Shown here: positions 9,007 through 18,725 of the stretch, one piece after another
Layout of the letters: each line of letters opens with the position of its first letter
Position numbering within the stretch: position 1 is the first letter of the stretch
Origin: Desulfobacula sp.
GTDB lineage: Bacteria; Desulfobacterota; Desulfobacteria; Desulfobacterales; Desulfobacteraceae
Length of the DNA stretch: 50,471 nt
NCBI GenBank assembly: GCA_012031875.1
Contig: JAAUSZ010000005.1
Span: forward strand, 1-50,471
Reading direction: 5' to 3'
Notes under the pieces: generated by a model
What the model was told of the DNA's origin: nothing
Seen by the model: only the letters and a program-made list of their open reading frames with translations
Database searches by the model: none
Translations under genes and position numbers: made by a program

Positions 9007-10713
9007 CTAAAGATCTTCGATAATTATTTGAACCGTGTTGGCCCTGAATTTATTGATTTTGATTTTAAACGCGATTTTTGGATAGTACGCAGGCAGGTTC
9101 CCGGGATCAGTAATATTGAAATGAAAGGCTTCAACCGGGTGGCTGGAAAACCCCGGCCGCTCAAGGGTCATTTTCCGGTGGGAGTTCGCAATGATATATG
9201 AAACCGCCACATGAAGATTTTCGCACAGGAAAACAGGTTCCGGGTTATCAATGCCAAAGGGTCTGAGCCGGTCGATTTCCCTTGCCAGATGGATATCAAT
9301 ATCCTGAGGATCAAGAACGGCATCAATGGTCAGGGTTTTTTGAAAATCTTTTTGGGAATACGAGGTTTGAATATGGGCCTGCAATTTTTCATTCAGGATG
9401 TCTAAATTGTCTTTTTTGACTGTCAGGCCCGAGGCCATGGCATGTCCACCGAATCTGACAAGCAAGGGTTCACACGCGGTGAGGGCCGCATGGATATTGA
9501 TCTGATTAATGCTTCGGCATGAACCGACGGCATCCCCGTTTCCAGTGGCAAGTAAAACAACGGGGCAGAAATACTTTTTTGAAAGTTTTGAGGCGGCGAT
9601 CCCGAGTACGCTCGGGTCCCATTTATCATCCCATAAAAATAAAAGCTTTGTATCCAGGAGGCGAGGCGTTTTCTCCAGTCTTTTTTCAATATCAGCGATA
9701 ATCTCCTGTTCGATCTTCCGGCGTTTGGTATTCAACTGGTCCAAAAGCCCTGCGGTTTTTTCAACCCTTCCCCGATCCGTGTCCGTGAGCTGGGAAACGC
9801 AGATCCGGGCATGGGAAACCCTGCCGGCGGCATTGATTCTGGGAACAATTTTATAGGAAATATCATCGGAGTCAATTTTAGTGATATCCAGCCTTGAAAT
9901 ATCAACAAGGGATTTCAGCCCGGGACGCAATCCCTGTCTGATGCGCTTAAAGCCGGCAATACACAGCGACCGGTTGATATGAACCAGGGGGACCATATCT
10001 CCGATGGTTCCAATGGTAAACAGATCCAGGCTGTCCATTAAATTGGGTTCAGTGATTTCATCCCAGAATCCCTTTTCTCTCAGGGATTTCCTGAGGGCCA
10101 TGACAAGGAAAAAGGCCACGCCCACGCCTGCAAGATAGTTCAGACAGGACCGGCAGTCTTCACGTTTGGGGTCAATCACGGCAAGGGCATCGGGCAGGCT
10201 CGGACCCGGTTCGTGGTGATCCGTGATGATGACATCAATGTCTTCCAGGCCTGCATCCCTGACCGCATCAAGGCTGGTGACCCCGCAGTCGACCGTAAGG
10301 ATCAGATCCACATCCTGATCTCCGGCCATTTTGATATGATTGGGCTGAAGCCCGTATCCTTCCTTTATCCTGTGGGGGATATACCAAGACACATTTGCGC
10401 GGCAATATTCGAGAAAATCAATAAGAAGCGCGGTGGCGGTTATGCCGTCGGCATCGAAATCACCAAATACCAGGATTTTTTCCTTGTTTTCCAGCGCGGT
10501 ATAAATTCTTTCTACGGCAATATTCATGTCTTTCAACAGAAAGGGATCCGGCAGGTTCTGAAGGTTCGGATTCAGAAAAGATTCAGCTTCCGGGGCCGTC
10601 AGTATGTTTCTTGCGGATAAGAGTTTTGCCAGGAGGGGATGGCAATTTAGTTTTTCGATGAGAAGTTCAACCGCGGCCTTATCAGGTTCAGAATATTTGA
10701 GTAGTGTATCCAT
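9007..10713 (-). CDS. recJ: Single-stranded-DNA-specific exonuclease RecJ
   Basis: 5'-3' single-strand DNA exonuclease for recombination and mismatch repair. At 568 residues it is close to E. coli RecJ (577). The DHH-family metal motifs are intact: GDFDADG (84-90), the Asp in LTVDCG (about 142) and DHH (165-167). The DHHA1 motif GGHAMASGLTV lies about two thirds along, followed by the OB-like C-terminal part ending in NTVQIIIEDL. No frame break is seen. No clear ribosome-binding site precedes the ATG, and the best promoter leaves a leader of only about 9 bases (see the promoter entry). Confidence 0.93.
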   Translation of the reverse strand: MDTLLKYSEPDKAAVELLIEKLNCHPLLAKLLSARNILTAPEAESFLNPNLQNLPDPFLLKDMNIAVERIYTALENKEKILVFGDFDADGITATALLIDFLEYCRANVSWYIPHRIKEGYGLQPNHIKMAGDQDVDLILTVDCGVTSLDAVRDAGLEDIDVIITDHHEPGPSLPDALAVIDPKREDCRSCLNYLAGVGVAFFLVMALRKSLREKGFWDEITEPNLMDSLDLFTIGTIGDMVPLVHINRSLCIAGFKRIRQGLRPGLKSLVDISRLDITKIDSDDISYKIVPRINAAGRVSHARICVSQLTDTDRGRVEKTAGLLDQLNTKRRKIEQEIIADIEKRLEKTPRLLDTKLLFLWDDKWDPSVLGIAASKLSKKYFCPVVLLATGNGDAVGSCRSINQINIHAALTACEPLLVRFGGHAMASGLTVKKDNLDILNEKLQAHIQTSYSQKDFQKTLTIDAVLDPQDIDIHLAREIDRLRPFGIDNPEPVFLCENLHVAVSYIIANSHRKMTLERPGFSSHPVEAFHFNITDPGNLPAYYPKIAFKIKINKFRANTVQIIIEDL

Positions 10714-10728
10714 GAGTGTATGAAATAT

Positions 10729-10757
10729 TTTATATAAGCAAACGATTATAAAGTCAA
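10729..10757 (-). promoter_or_regulatory. Candidate sigma-70 promoter for recJ
   Basis: On the minus strand TTGACT (10757-10752), 17 bases, TATAAA (10734-10729). Transcription would begin near 10722, only about 9 bases before the recJ ATG. Confidence 0.5.
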
Positions 10758-10792
10758 ACCGTGCTTCTGCATTTGAACGTCTTAATCTTTTA

Positions 10793-10821
10793 TTGACTTG
10801 AAACCTGTTTAAATAGATACT
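10793..10821 (+). promoter_or_regulatory. Candidate sigma-70 promoter for the nitroreductase-miaB-map run
   Basis: TTGACT (10793-10798), 17 bases, GATACT (10816-10821), with about 57 bases of leader to the ATG at 10885. It points away from the recJ promoter, with 35 bases between the two -35 boxes. Confidence 0.5.
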
Positions 10822-10884
10822 GTGTCATTTTTAGGGGTTATGAATCAATAACCGGACCGCGCTATTTGAGAAAGGAAATTGAGA

Positions 10885-11463
10885 ATGGAATTTGACGATT
10901 TAATAAAAAGACGACGCAGTTGCAGGGCATTTAAACCCGTTCCCGTTACCGAAGATCAATTGCAGGCCATTGTAACGGCAGGGCAGTGGGCCCCAAGCCC
11001 CCTCAATGAGCAACCCTTTGAATTTATATCGGTGACCGACCCCGAGGTCAAGGCCCGGATTCAAAAGACAGGGATTGAAGCCAAACAGATTATCGAGGAT
11101 AACAACGGACCGGCCTGGGCAAAAAAATATCCCATGAATTTTATCGGAGAGGCGCCCCTGATCCTGGTGGTTGTCTATAACCCCAATAAAGGCGGGCTGG
11201 GGAATTATTTCGGACAGCCCCACGGTGCGCTTCAGTCCGCTTCCGCCTGTATCCAGAACATGCTGCTGAAGGCCACGGACCTGGGTCTCGATTCCCTGTG
11301 GTTTACGTTTTTCAATCCGTCTTCACTGAAAACCGTGCTGGATATTCCTGCGCAACTGGATGTGGCAGGCGCCATCCTTATCGGAATGCCTGCCATGGAG
11401 GCCAAGGCCCCTCCCAGGCGAACCCCGAAAATCCACAAGGACCGCTTCAGCAAGGAAAAATAG
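10885..11463 (+). CDS. Nitroreductase-family flavoprotein
   Basis: FMN-dependent NAD(P)H oxidoreductase family, 192 residues, no signal peptide. The FMN phosphate-contact motif is near the start (LIKRRRSCRAFKP), followed by GQWAPSPLNEQPFEF and, late, GLDSLWFTFF and the AGAILIGMP segment. The physiological substrate cannot be read from the sequence. The start is ATG 10885 with AAAGGA upstream, rather than the in-frame TTG at 10879. It heads a plus-strand run with the DUF4911-like gene and miaB. Confidence 0.85.
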   Translation: MEFDDLIKRRRSCRAFKPVPVTEDQLQAIVTAGQWAPSPLNEQPFEFISVTDPEVKARIQKTGIEAKQIIEDNNGPAWAKKYPMNFIGEAPLILVVVYNPNKGGLGNYFGQPHGALQSASACIQNMLLKATDLGLDSLWFTFFNPSSLKTVLDIPAQLDVAGAILIGMPAMEAKAPPRRTPKIHKDRFSKEK

Positions 11464-11471
11464 ATAATTCC

Positions 11472-11680
11472 ATGGACATGGCCTATAAAGAATACCGGGT
11501 GGACAAGACAAAAATCGGTTTTATTAAATTTATTTTGAAGCCCATGAAGGGGTTGCCGTAGCCACCACCCTTGATCCGAGAACAGGGCATATCAGGCTTG
11601 CCATCGCGCCGGACAGAATTGAAACGGCCGGACTGATCGTTGAAGATTTGAAAAAGGATTTTATGTTTGATGAAGTATAG
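11472..11680 (+). CDS. DUF4911-like small protein (frameshift)
   Basis: About 70 residues once one missing T near 11533 is restored: the product then reads FIKFIFEAHEGVAVATTLD through to DFMFDEV and a TAG at 11678-11680. It resembles the short DUF4911 proteins that sit beside miaB in related genomes, with a beta-alpha pattern (IRLAIAPDRIETAGLIVEDL). No catalytic motif is evident. It begins 8 bases after the nitroreductase stop and its 3' end overlaps miaB by 11 bases, which favours a real coupled gene. The family name is from memory and should be checked by profile search. Confidence 0.55.
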
Positions 11681-13016
11681 CATTTATACCATTGGTTGCC
11701 AGATGAATGTCTATGATTCTGAAAAGCTTGCATCAATTTTAAATTCCTGCGGATTTGATAGAACCGATGATATGGACAAGGCCGATGTCGTGGTATGCAA
11801 TACCTGTTCAATCCGGCATAAGGCAGAAGAAAAGGCCTATAGCTTTTTAGGCAGATTCGCCCGGATCAAAAAGAAAAAACCTCACCTTATCACGGTGATG
11901 GCGGGATGCGTGGCCCAACAGGAAGGCGAGAAAGCCTTTGAAAGGGTTCCGCATCTGGATATTGTTTTGGGAACCCGGGCCTTTGAAAGATTCAGCAGGC
12001 ATATCCGGGCGATTCAATCCGGCAGCTCAAGGATAGCGGATATTGAAGATTCTGCCATGATTTATGAGTCTCTTCCGGATTCCGAATGTTTTGAAGGCAA
12101 TCAGGTTTCAAAATTTGTCACCATCATGCAGGGATGTGAAAATTTTTGCACCTATTGTGTGGTTCCCTATGTCCGCGGCAGGGAAAGGAGCCGAAAGCCT
12201 GAGCATATTATAGAAGAGATCAGGCTTCTGGCGGATTCCGGGGTAAAGGAAGTGACGCTTTTAGGACAGAATGTCAATTCCTATGGGAGAAAAGAGGGTG
12301 GGATTTCCTTTTCCGAACTCTTGAAAAAAATCAACGATATTGCCGGAATTCTTCGTATCCGCTTTGCCACATCCCACCCAAAGGACCTTTCCATGGATCT
12401 GATGCATGCCGTCCGGGATTGTGAAAAAGTATGCAACCATCTTCATCTTCCGGTTCAGTCCGGGTCTGATGTGATCTTGAAAAAGATGAACAGAGGATAT
12501 ACACGGCAGTATTATCTTAATAAAATTGATGAATTAAAAGAACAATGCCCTGATATTTCACTCTCCACCGATATCATTGTCGGCTTCCCCTCGGAAACCA
12601 TGGCTGATTTTAACGATACAATGGATCTTATCCGTAAGGTCGAGTTTGATTCCATCTTTGCCTTTGCATACTCCAACAGGTCTTCCGCACCTGCTGCAAA
12701 ATTTCCGGATCAGGTTGGGGAAAAGGAAAAGCTTGACAGGCTGAATCTTTTATTACAATTACAGGAAGGCTTTACCGAAAAGAAAAACAAGGCCCAGATC
12801 GGAAAGACACTGGAAGTTCTGGTTGAAGGCAAAAGCTCAAAAAAACATGATGGGTTTGTGCCGCTTGAAAAAAACATGGAACAGATGACCGGAAGAACCG
12901 TGTCCAATAAAATAGTTCATTTCCCGTCGGCCCGTGTCAATATCGGGGATGTGGTCAGAATAAGAATTGAAGAAGCATATCCCCATTCCCTGTGGGGTTA
13001 TCCGGAGTTTGATTGA
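11670..13016 (+). CDS. miaB: tRNA-2-methylthio-N6-isopentenyladenosine synthase MiaB
   Basis: Radical SAM methylthiotransferase that modifies A37 of tRNAs reading codons beginning with U. The N-terminal UPF0004 domain has the three cluster cysteines at 10, 46 and 80 (IGCQMN, CNTCSI, AGCVAQ). The radical SAM cluster is C156-x3-C160-x2-C163 in GCENFCTYCVVPYVRGRERS. A TRAM domain closes the protein (VEGKSS to VVRIRIEEAYPHSLWG). The 448-residue length is normal. I chose ATG 11670 over the in-frame TTG 11667; AAGGA at 11654-11658 serves either. Its stop overlaps the map start (TGATG). Confidence 0.93.
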   Translation: MKYSIYTIGCQMNVYDSEKLASILNSCGFDRTDDMDKADVVVCNTCSIRHKAEEKAYSFLGRFARIKKKKPHLITVMAGCVAQQEGEKAFERVPHLDIVLGTRAFERFSRHIRAIQSGSSRIADIEDSAMIYESLPDSECFEGNQVSKFVTIMQGCENFCTYCVVPYVRGRERSRKPEHIIEEIRLLADSGVKEVTLLGQNVNSYGRKEGGISFSELLKKINDIAGILRIRFATSHPKDLSMDLMHAVRDCEKVCNHLHLPVQSGSDVILKKMNRGYTRQYYLNKIDELKEQCPDISLSTDIIVGFPSETMADFNDTMDLIRKVEFDSIFAFAYSNRSSAPAAKFPDQVGEKEKLDRLNLLLQLQEGFTEKKNKAQIGKTLEVLVEGKSSKKHDGFVPLEKNMEQMTGRTVSNKIVHFPSARVNIGDVVRIRIEEAYPHSLWGYPEFD

Positions 13017-13899
13017 TGATGAAAAACAGATCCGTTAAAATCGGACGCAATGATTTATGCCCATGCGGAAGCGGGATAAAATATAAAAACTGCTGTCGAA
13101 ACCTGAAGATGGAAATGAATATCAAGGAAGAATATAAAAGAAGGTATGATATCCGTTTAAAGGAACCCCACGAGATTCAAGGTATCCGGAAATGCGGGGA
13201 ACTTCTGATGTCCATTCTCAACCAGGTTGAAGGGATGATTCAGCCGGGGCTGAAGACGGAAGAGATCAATACCTTTGTTCATGAGCAAACCCTGAAGGCG
13301 GGAGCAGTGCCGGCCCCATTGAATTACCGGGGCTTTCCCAAAAGTGTCTGCGTTTCCGTGAATGAGGTCATCTGCCACGGCATCCCCGGCGACCGGGTGC
13401 TAAAGGACGGGGATATTGTAAATGTGGACATCACTCCGATTCTGAATGGATATTATGCCGATGCCAGTAAAACTTTTTTGTCGGAACGCCTACGGAAAAA
13501 GGCAAAAAGATTGTCAGCGTCGCTGCAGAATCCCTGAAAAGGGGAATAGGCGCCGTTAAACCCGGGGCAACCCTCGGGGATATCGGTTATGCCATTCAAA
13601 GCTATGCAGAATCACAGGGCTGCTCTGTGGTTCGGGAATTTGTCGGCCACGGGGTGGGAACCGATTTCCATGAACAGCCCCAAGTGCTTCATTTCGGCGC
13701 CAAGGGGAAAGGGGTGGCCCTTGTTCCCGGAATGGTGTTTACCATTGAGCCCATGATCAATCTGGGGAAAAAAGAGCTTCATGTGCTTGAAGACCGGTGG
13801 ACGGCTGTTACCAATGACGGCTCTCTGTCCGCCCAGTTTGAACAGACCATTCTTGTGACGGAAGACGGATGGGAAAGCCTGACCCCCTATGAGCTTTAG
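13016..13899 (+). CDS. map: Methionine aminopeptidase with N-terminal SEC-C zinc motif (frameshift)
   Basis: Removes the initiator methionine from nascent proteins. The N-terminus carries a SEC-C-type zinc knuckle (CPCGSGIKYKNCC). The type I peptidase fold follows, with the expected metal ligands: Asp in NVDITP, Asp in YADASKTF, His in GHGVGTDFHE, Glu in FTIEPM and Glu in QFEQT; the substrate His is in ICHGIPGD. One missing T near 13480 breaks the frame; repair restores SKTFFVGTPTEKGKKIV, and the rejoined product is about 295 residues. The start overlaps the miaB stop in TGATG. The 3' end overlaps the convergent radical SAM gene by 4 bases. Confidence 0.92.
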
Positions 13900-15551
13900 A
13901 AAACCTCCTGTTTTACCCCTTTGACATCAATGGATGTCAAATCACTGATAAATTTTTTCACCAGGCGATCATCCGACATGTGGGCATAGACTTGTCCTGT
14001 ATTTGTTATCCCCCTGATCGTTCCGTCATGGAAAAACCATTGCAGAAGCTTTCGGGAGACGGCATCCCTATCGATGACAGGGACGGTTGAAGCATTGGGA
14101 AAGGCTTCGGGACCAGGTATTTTTCCGGAAACATCCACAAGATGTTTTATGAAATTGATGATTCTCGAAAGCCTTAACAGCGTAACCGCTTCCAACCTTG
14201 AGGTCGAGGCATTAAAGGGAAGGGCCGTGGACCGCATGAGGCTGAATGAGCCGGGAAGAATCCCCTGGTCCGTTAAGGCCTGAAAATCAAGACTTCCGGG
14301 AGAAGGGTAATAGATGGAGAGGCCCGCAAGGGTTCTTTTTCCGGCAAGGTAAAGAAGATCCTTCAGGGAGCTTTCCGCGGTCTGCCCCGGGGCCGCGGCA
14401 ATGATATAGGATACGCATTCAAGGCCGTTGTCCTGGGCCAAGTCCAGGGCCTTTTCAAAAGCATTCCGGACATCCTGCCGCTTGAATCTGTTTAATTGGT
14501 CCTTTGAGGTTGATCCGAGGGAAAGGTTCAGGGCTTTAAAACCAAGGGCCTTCATGGCCAAAACAATTTCATTGTCAATGGAAGGGGGATAGAGTCCGTT
14601 CATGGCCCTTATTTCAATATCCCTTCCTTCCAGAAGCGGTTGAAGCCGGTTGCAAAGATCCAGAAACCAGGATTTACTGAAGCAGAGGTTTTCGTCTTCA
14701 AAATCAATGAAGCCGATATAGCGGCCCTCAAGCTGCCCTTTTATTTCATTCACGACGTCCTTCACCGGTCTTTGCCGGAAAGGGGCATACGCGGATGATG
14801 CCGACACCGAGCAGTATGAGCATTGCATGGGGCAGCCCCGGCTGGAAACCACAAGGGTGGAATATCTTTGGTTCCTTTTATAGAATTCATGGTTGATCAG
14901 GTCCGTGGCCGGGAGGACAAAGTCTTGAGGGTTATTGATCCACGAGGGATCTGCAATATACAACGCCCCGTTTTTTTTAAAAGCAATTCCCGGGACGGAT
15001 TTTGGATCTGAGCCCGTTTTTAAGGCTTCACAAAGCAAAGGCAGGGTTTTTTCCCCCTCCCCCCGGAGGACATAGTCAACTTCGCTGCATTCCAGCACTT
15101 TTTCGGGGAAAAATGTCGGATGGTGCCCTCCCAGGACAATAATGCATTGGGGATAAAATTTTTTGACGATTTCCGCCGTTTTCAAGGCTTCATTGCTATA
15201 AGCGGTAAATAAAGAGGAGATGCCGACCAGAAAGGGCTGAATCCCTCTGATTTTTGTTCCGATATATTCATAGCTGTATCCAAAATGCCTGAATTCATGG
15301 AAAAGGGAAAAATTCGAAATATCCTTTTTGGGGTAGAAGGATCGAAGATAATAAAAATCTTCAGGATACTCAATAATTCCGGATTTCTCCGATGAAAGGG
15401 CATCCAGTATGTCAACGTCAAAGCCTTTGCCCCTCAAGCCCGCGGCAATGCAGGCCAGTCCGTAGGGAATGGTTCTTTTTTTTGTCAGGTAAAAATCTTC
15501 TATGGGGGGTTGAACCAGAACAATCTTTGATCTATTCAATGGATGACCCAA
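13896..15551 (-). CDS. B12-binding-domain radical SAM protein
   Basis: A 551-residue protein with an N-terminal cobalamin-binding-type Rossmann domain (VLVQPPIEDFY, GLACIAAGLRGKGFDVDILD, IIVLGGHHPTFFPE, DYVLRGEGEKTLP). A radical SAM core then has C-x3-C-x2-C in RGCPMQCSYCSVSA, followed by DFEDENL. A C-terminal helical extension of about 150 residues ends the protein. The family includes methyltransferases and enzymes of lipid, bacteriochlorophyll and antibiotic synthesis; the substrate here is unknown. It is the last gene of the long minus-strand chain and overlaps the MFS gene upstream by 20 bases, and map downstream, on the opposite strand, by 4. Confidence 0.85.
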   Translation of the reverse strand: MGHPLNRSKIVLVQPPIEDFYLTKKRTIPYGLACIAAGLRGKGFDVDILDALSSEKSGIIEYPEDFYYLRSFYPKKDISNFSLFHEFRHFGYSYEYIGTKIRGIQPFLVGISSLFTAYSNEALKTAEIVKKFYPQCIIVLGGHHPTFFPEKVLECSEVDYVLRGEGEKTLPLLCEALKTGSDPKSVPGIAFKKNGALYIADPSWINNPQDFVLPATDLINHEFYKRNQRYSTLVVSSRGCPMQCSYCSVSASSAYAPFRQRPVKDVVNEIKGQLEGRYIGFIDFEDENLCFSKSWFLDLCNRLQPLLEGRDIEIRAMNGLYPPSIDNEIVLAMKALGFKALNLSLGSTSKDQLNRFKRQDVRNAFEKALDLAQDNGLECVSYIIAAAPGQTAESSLKDLLYLAGKRTLAGLSIYYPSPGSLDFQALTDQGILPGSFSLMRSTALPFNASTSRLEAVTLLRLSRIINFIKHLVDVSGKIPGPEAFPNASTVPVIDRDAVSRKLLQWFFHDGTIRGITNTGQVYAHMSDDRLVKKFISDLTSIDVKGVKQEVF

Positions 15552-16683
15552 CCTTTGGGAATTTTAAAATAAATATCAGACTGACGAGCGGTATAAAGGC
15601 CGAATAGAAAAGGACCGTTTCAAGACCGTAAATATCCGCCAGTTTTCCCACCAAGGGGGAGACGCCCCCCCCCAGTCCATAGGCAAACCCCATCATCAGG
15701 CTTGAGACCATGGACCTGGATTTGGGGGCGAGTTTTTGGGCCATGATGACACCCAAAGGAAGTGAGGCAAGCGCTGTGAATCCGGCGAGAAAGGCGCCCA
15801 GATAAACAAAGGGGCCGGGAAGATACAAAAATAACAGCAGGGCGGGAGCCATCAGGCCATGAAAGATAAAAAACAGCTTTTTTGACTCGGTTTTATCGGC
15901 CAGCCAGCCGGCCAGAAGTCCGCTGAGGGTGCCGGCCAGGGTGAAAAAAGACACGATAAACCCGACGGAGACAAGGCTGTGTCCGTTTTTTACAAGATGG
16001 ATGGGCATAAAGGTCATAAAGGATTGAGAGGCAACGGCTCGAATCACCATGACGAGCCAGATTAGGAAAATGGATTTATAGACCTTACCCAGCATTTCTT
16101 TCATGGACCCGATAAATCCGAGACGGGAAAGGTTTTCACTCTTCGGAAGGGGAAGGTATCTCAGGCAGAAAATAAAAACAAGGGCGCCTAAAAAGATGGT
16201 ATAGGGCATGTTCTCCAGGCCGAATTTTGCCACATACCAAGTGATGAATACCGGACCAAGGGCAAAGGCAAGGGTTCCGCCGGTATTGAAAATTGAGAGG
16301 CTGAGTCCGGTGCGGCTGCCTGAATATAGGGCCACCATCCCGGTGGTGGCCGGGTGAAACATGGATGACCCAAGGGAGCCAAGACATAGAGCAATCATAA
16401 GGGACCAGAAATTGGGTGCAATTCCGGAAAAGGGGATGAAGAAAAGGGCAAAAAAAAGACCTGATAAAACAAAGGTTCTGGATTCATATCGGTCGGCCAG
16501 GTAGCCCACCGCGGGCTGAACGATAAAGGCCAGCAATCTTGTTGCGCCCGTCAGCAATCCGACCTCGGCAAGCGTCAGGGAGAGTTTGTCGACAAATTCA
16601 GGCAATAGGGGGACAAAAAAGGAAGAGTAAAAGTCGCCCGTAAAATGCACCAGGGTCAGAATGAAAATCAGGAAAATATTCAA
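15532..16683 (-). CDS. MFS transporter, fosmidomycin-resistance (Fsr)-like
   Basis: A 383-residue inner-membrane protein with about 12 hydrophobic helices. The loop between helices 2 and 3 shows the MFS signature GYLADRYESR, and the equivalent in the second half is GWLADKTESKK. The sequence GSLGSSMFHPATTGMVA matches the fosmidomycin-resistance branch. The real substrate is not deducible. It follows rpe by 9 bases on the same strand and overlaps the start of the radical SAM gene, so it may export or import something made by that enzyme; this is conjecture from position alone. Confidence 0.82.
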   Translation of the reverse strand: MNIFLIFILTLVHFTGDFYSSFFVPLLPEFVDKLSLTLAEVGLLTGATRLLAFIVQPAVGYLADRYESRTFVLSGLFFALFFIPFSGIAPNFWSLMIALCLGSLGSSMFHPATTGMVALYSGSRTGLSLSIFNTGGTLAFALGPVFITWYVAKFGLENMPYTIFLGALVFIFCLRYLPLPKSENLSRLGFIGSMKEMLGKVYKSIFLIWLVMVIRAVASQSFMTFMPIHLVKNGHSLVSVGFIVSFFTLAGTLSGLLAGWLADKTESKKLFFIFHGLMAPALLLFLYLPGPFVYLGAFLAGFTALASLPLGVIMAQKLAPKSRSMVSSLMMGFAYGLGGGVSPLVGKLADIYGLETVLFYSAFIPLVSLIFILKFPKVGSSIE

Positions 16684-16692
16684 GGCTGTCTT

Positions 16693-17343
16693 TTACATGT
16701 TCTCTCGAAGGAGGGAAATGGTTTTCTGGTAGTCATCGGTATGGAAGATGGCTGATCCGGCCACAAAGGAAGAGGCCCCGGCATCGGAGACGGCTTTAAT
16801 GGTGTCTTTGTTGATCCCGCCGTCCACCTGAATAATGGTCCTAAGGTTTTTTTCTTTCAGCAGGGTGGATAAGGTTCTTATCTTTTCGATACTGGACGCT
16901 ATGAATTTTTGTCCTCCAAATCCGGGGTTAACACTCATGATCAGAATAAAATCCAGTTGATCCAGCACATATTCAATGGAGGACAAGGGGGTTGCCGGAT
17001 TCAACGCCACACCCGGTTTTGCCCCTAAACTTTGGATGAGTTGAAGACTTCGATGGAGGTGGGTACAGGCTTCGGCATGAACGGAAATATAGTCGGCCCC
17101 GGCCTTAGCAAACTCCGGGATGATACGGTCGGGTTTTTCAATCATGAGGTGGACATCCAGCACCAGGTTGGATGCGCGTTTGCAGGCCTCGACAATGATG
17201 GGCCCATAGGTGATGTTCGGGACAAAGTGTCCGTCCATGACATCAATATGGATCCAGTCCGCGCCTGCCTTTTCAATGGCTTTCAATTCCTCGCCGAGTT
17301 TTGTAAAATCTGCTGATAATATGGAAGGGGCAATGATTCCCAT
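16693..17343 (-). CDS. rpe: Ribulose-phosphate 3-epimerase
   Basis: Interconverts D-ribulose 5-phosphate and D-xylulose 5-phosphate in the pentose phosphate pathway. The 216 residues form a TIM barrel with all family landmarks: [15 protein letters not shown] at the start, the catalytic Asp and metal His in [31 protein letters not shown], and the catalytic Asp in VDGGIN. The C-terminal phosphate-binding loop is AGSAIF. It is intact. It starts 26 bases after rsmB on the minus strand, with AGGAGA upstream. Confidence 0.95.
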   Translation of the reverse strand: MGIIAPSILSADFTKLGEELKAIEKAGADWIHIDVMDGHFVPNITYGPIIVEACKRASNLVLDVHLMIEKPDRIIPEFAKAGADYISVHAEACTHLHRSLQLIQSLGAKPGVALNPATPLSSIEYVLDQLDFILIMSVNPGFGGQKFIASSIEKIRTLSTLLKEKNLRTIIQVDGGINKDTIKAVSDAGASSFVAGSAIFHTDDYQKTISLLRENM

Positions 17344-17369
17344 AGGGGATCTCCTGTTTAATGGTTTTG

Positions 17370-18722
17370 TTACTTCTCTTTTCTTTTCAACCGGGCCGCA
17401 AAAAAGCCGTCCATGTTCTTTGTATCCGGATAGGTTTTTAAAAACCCTTCATGGGTGATCAATAAAGCATATTTATCAGAATGAAAATCTTTATCAATTG
17501 AAAAATCCTTCCGCTTATCCAAAAAAGAATGAATGACAGCTTCATTCTCTTCTTTTTCACAGGAACAAACGGCATAAACCAATATTCCGCCGGGTTTAAC
17601 AAGACTGGCCGCGGCATTGATCATTTTTTTCTGTTTGGCTGAGAGCCGCTCGATATCTTTTGGGGATCGTTTCCATTTTGTATCGGGATTGCGCTGCAAA
17701 ACACCAAGTCCGGTGCAGGGAGCGTCAACGAGGACCCGGTCAAAATAAACATCAAAATCTTTGATGGAAGCCTTTAACAGATCCAAGGGCTTGGTTTGTA
17801 TATTGCGGATACCCAGTCTTTTTGCATCCTGTTGAAGGGATTCAAGCTTTCCGGGTTCAAGATCCGTTGCCGTTACCAGACCTTTATTGTCCATGAGCTG
17901 AGCCAGATAAAAGGTTTTTCCGCCCAGGCCCGCACAGGAATCCAGAATTGTTTCGCCCGGTTCAGGAGCAAGGTAGTCTATAACGATCTGGGCGGCCTCG
18001 TCCTGAACATGGAACAGACCCAGTTGGAAGGCTTCTAATTCCTGAACCGGGGATACCGGGTTTGAAAAAGAAAGGCCCTGGGAAGCATAATCGGTAATTT
18101 GAATATTTTTAGTGAATAAATGAAGCTGTTTCGAAAGACGTTGCCGGTTGGTTTTTAATCTATTGCAGCAGATCGTGATGGAGGGGATGGTATTGATCTG
18201 CCGGCATAAATTTTCGGCCTTTTCAACCCCAAACCTGTGAATCCATCTTTTTATCAGCCACAGGGGAAAGGAATAACGTATGGATAAAAATTTATCCGGA
18301 TCATTTTTTTTATCCGGCAAGGAAAGGGCTGAGTGATGCTCAGCCGCCTTCCGTAGGACGGCATTGATAAATCCGGCTGTTTTCCTTCCCGACATGGCCT
18401 TGGAAATCTCAACGGCCGTGTGGATCGCGGCAAAGACCGGGATTTTATCCGTATGCAGGATTTGGAACAGGGCCATTCTTAAAATATATAAGGATGTTAC
18501 ATCTATTTTTTCAATGGGGGTATTGGAAAAGGAATGAATGATCCAGTCTATGTTTTCCCTTTTGCGCAAAATCCCAAAGATGAGGGCATTACAGAGGCTT
18601 CTATCGTTTTTGGGAAGATTTGAGATATCTTCTGAATACAGATCCAGGCTCTGATCAAGGGTCCGGAATTTTTTATGCCAGTCCAGCAAGACTTTCAGGG
18701 CAAGATAGCGGGGGTCCTTCAT
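17370..18722 (-). CDS. rsmB: 16S rRNA (cytosine-967-C5)-methyltransferase RsmB
   Basis: Methylates C967 of 16S rRNA. An N-terminal NusB-like RNA-binding domain (about residues 1-140; [24 protein letters not shown]) precedes a Rossmann methyltransferase. The SAM site is [11 protein letters not shown]; the two cysteines of m5C enzymes are in VDAPCTGLG and [11 protein letters not shown]. The 450-residue length is normal and the gene is intact. The ATG lies 3 bases after the fmt stop, a common arrangement (fmt-rsmB) that ties it to translation genes upstream. Confidence 0.93.
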   Translation of the reverse strand: MKDPRYLALKVLLDWHKKFRTLDQSLDLYSEDISNLPKNDRSLCNALIFGILRKRENIDWIIHSFSNTPIEKIDVTSLYILRMALFQILHTDKIPVFAAIHTAVEISKAMSGRKTAGFINAVLRKAAEHHSALSLPDKKNDPDKFLSIRYSFPLWLIKRWIHRFGVEKAENLCRQINTIPSITICCNRLKTNRQRLSKQLHLFTKNIQITDYASQGLSFSNPVSPVQELEAFQLGLFHVQDEAAQIVIDYLAPEPGETILDSCAGLGGKTFYLAQLMDNKGLVTATDLEPGKLESLQQDAKRLGIRNIQTKPLDLLKASIKDFDVYFDRVLVDAPCTGLGVLQRNPDTKWKRSPKDIERLSAKQKKMINAAASLVKPGGILVYAVCSCEKEENEAVIHSFLDKRKDFSIDKDFHSDKYALLITHEGFLKTYPDTKNMDGFFAARLKRKEK

Positions 18723-18725
18723 GGG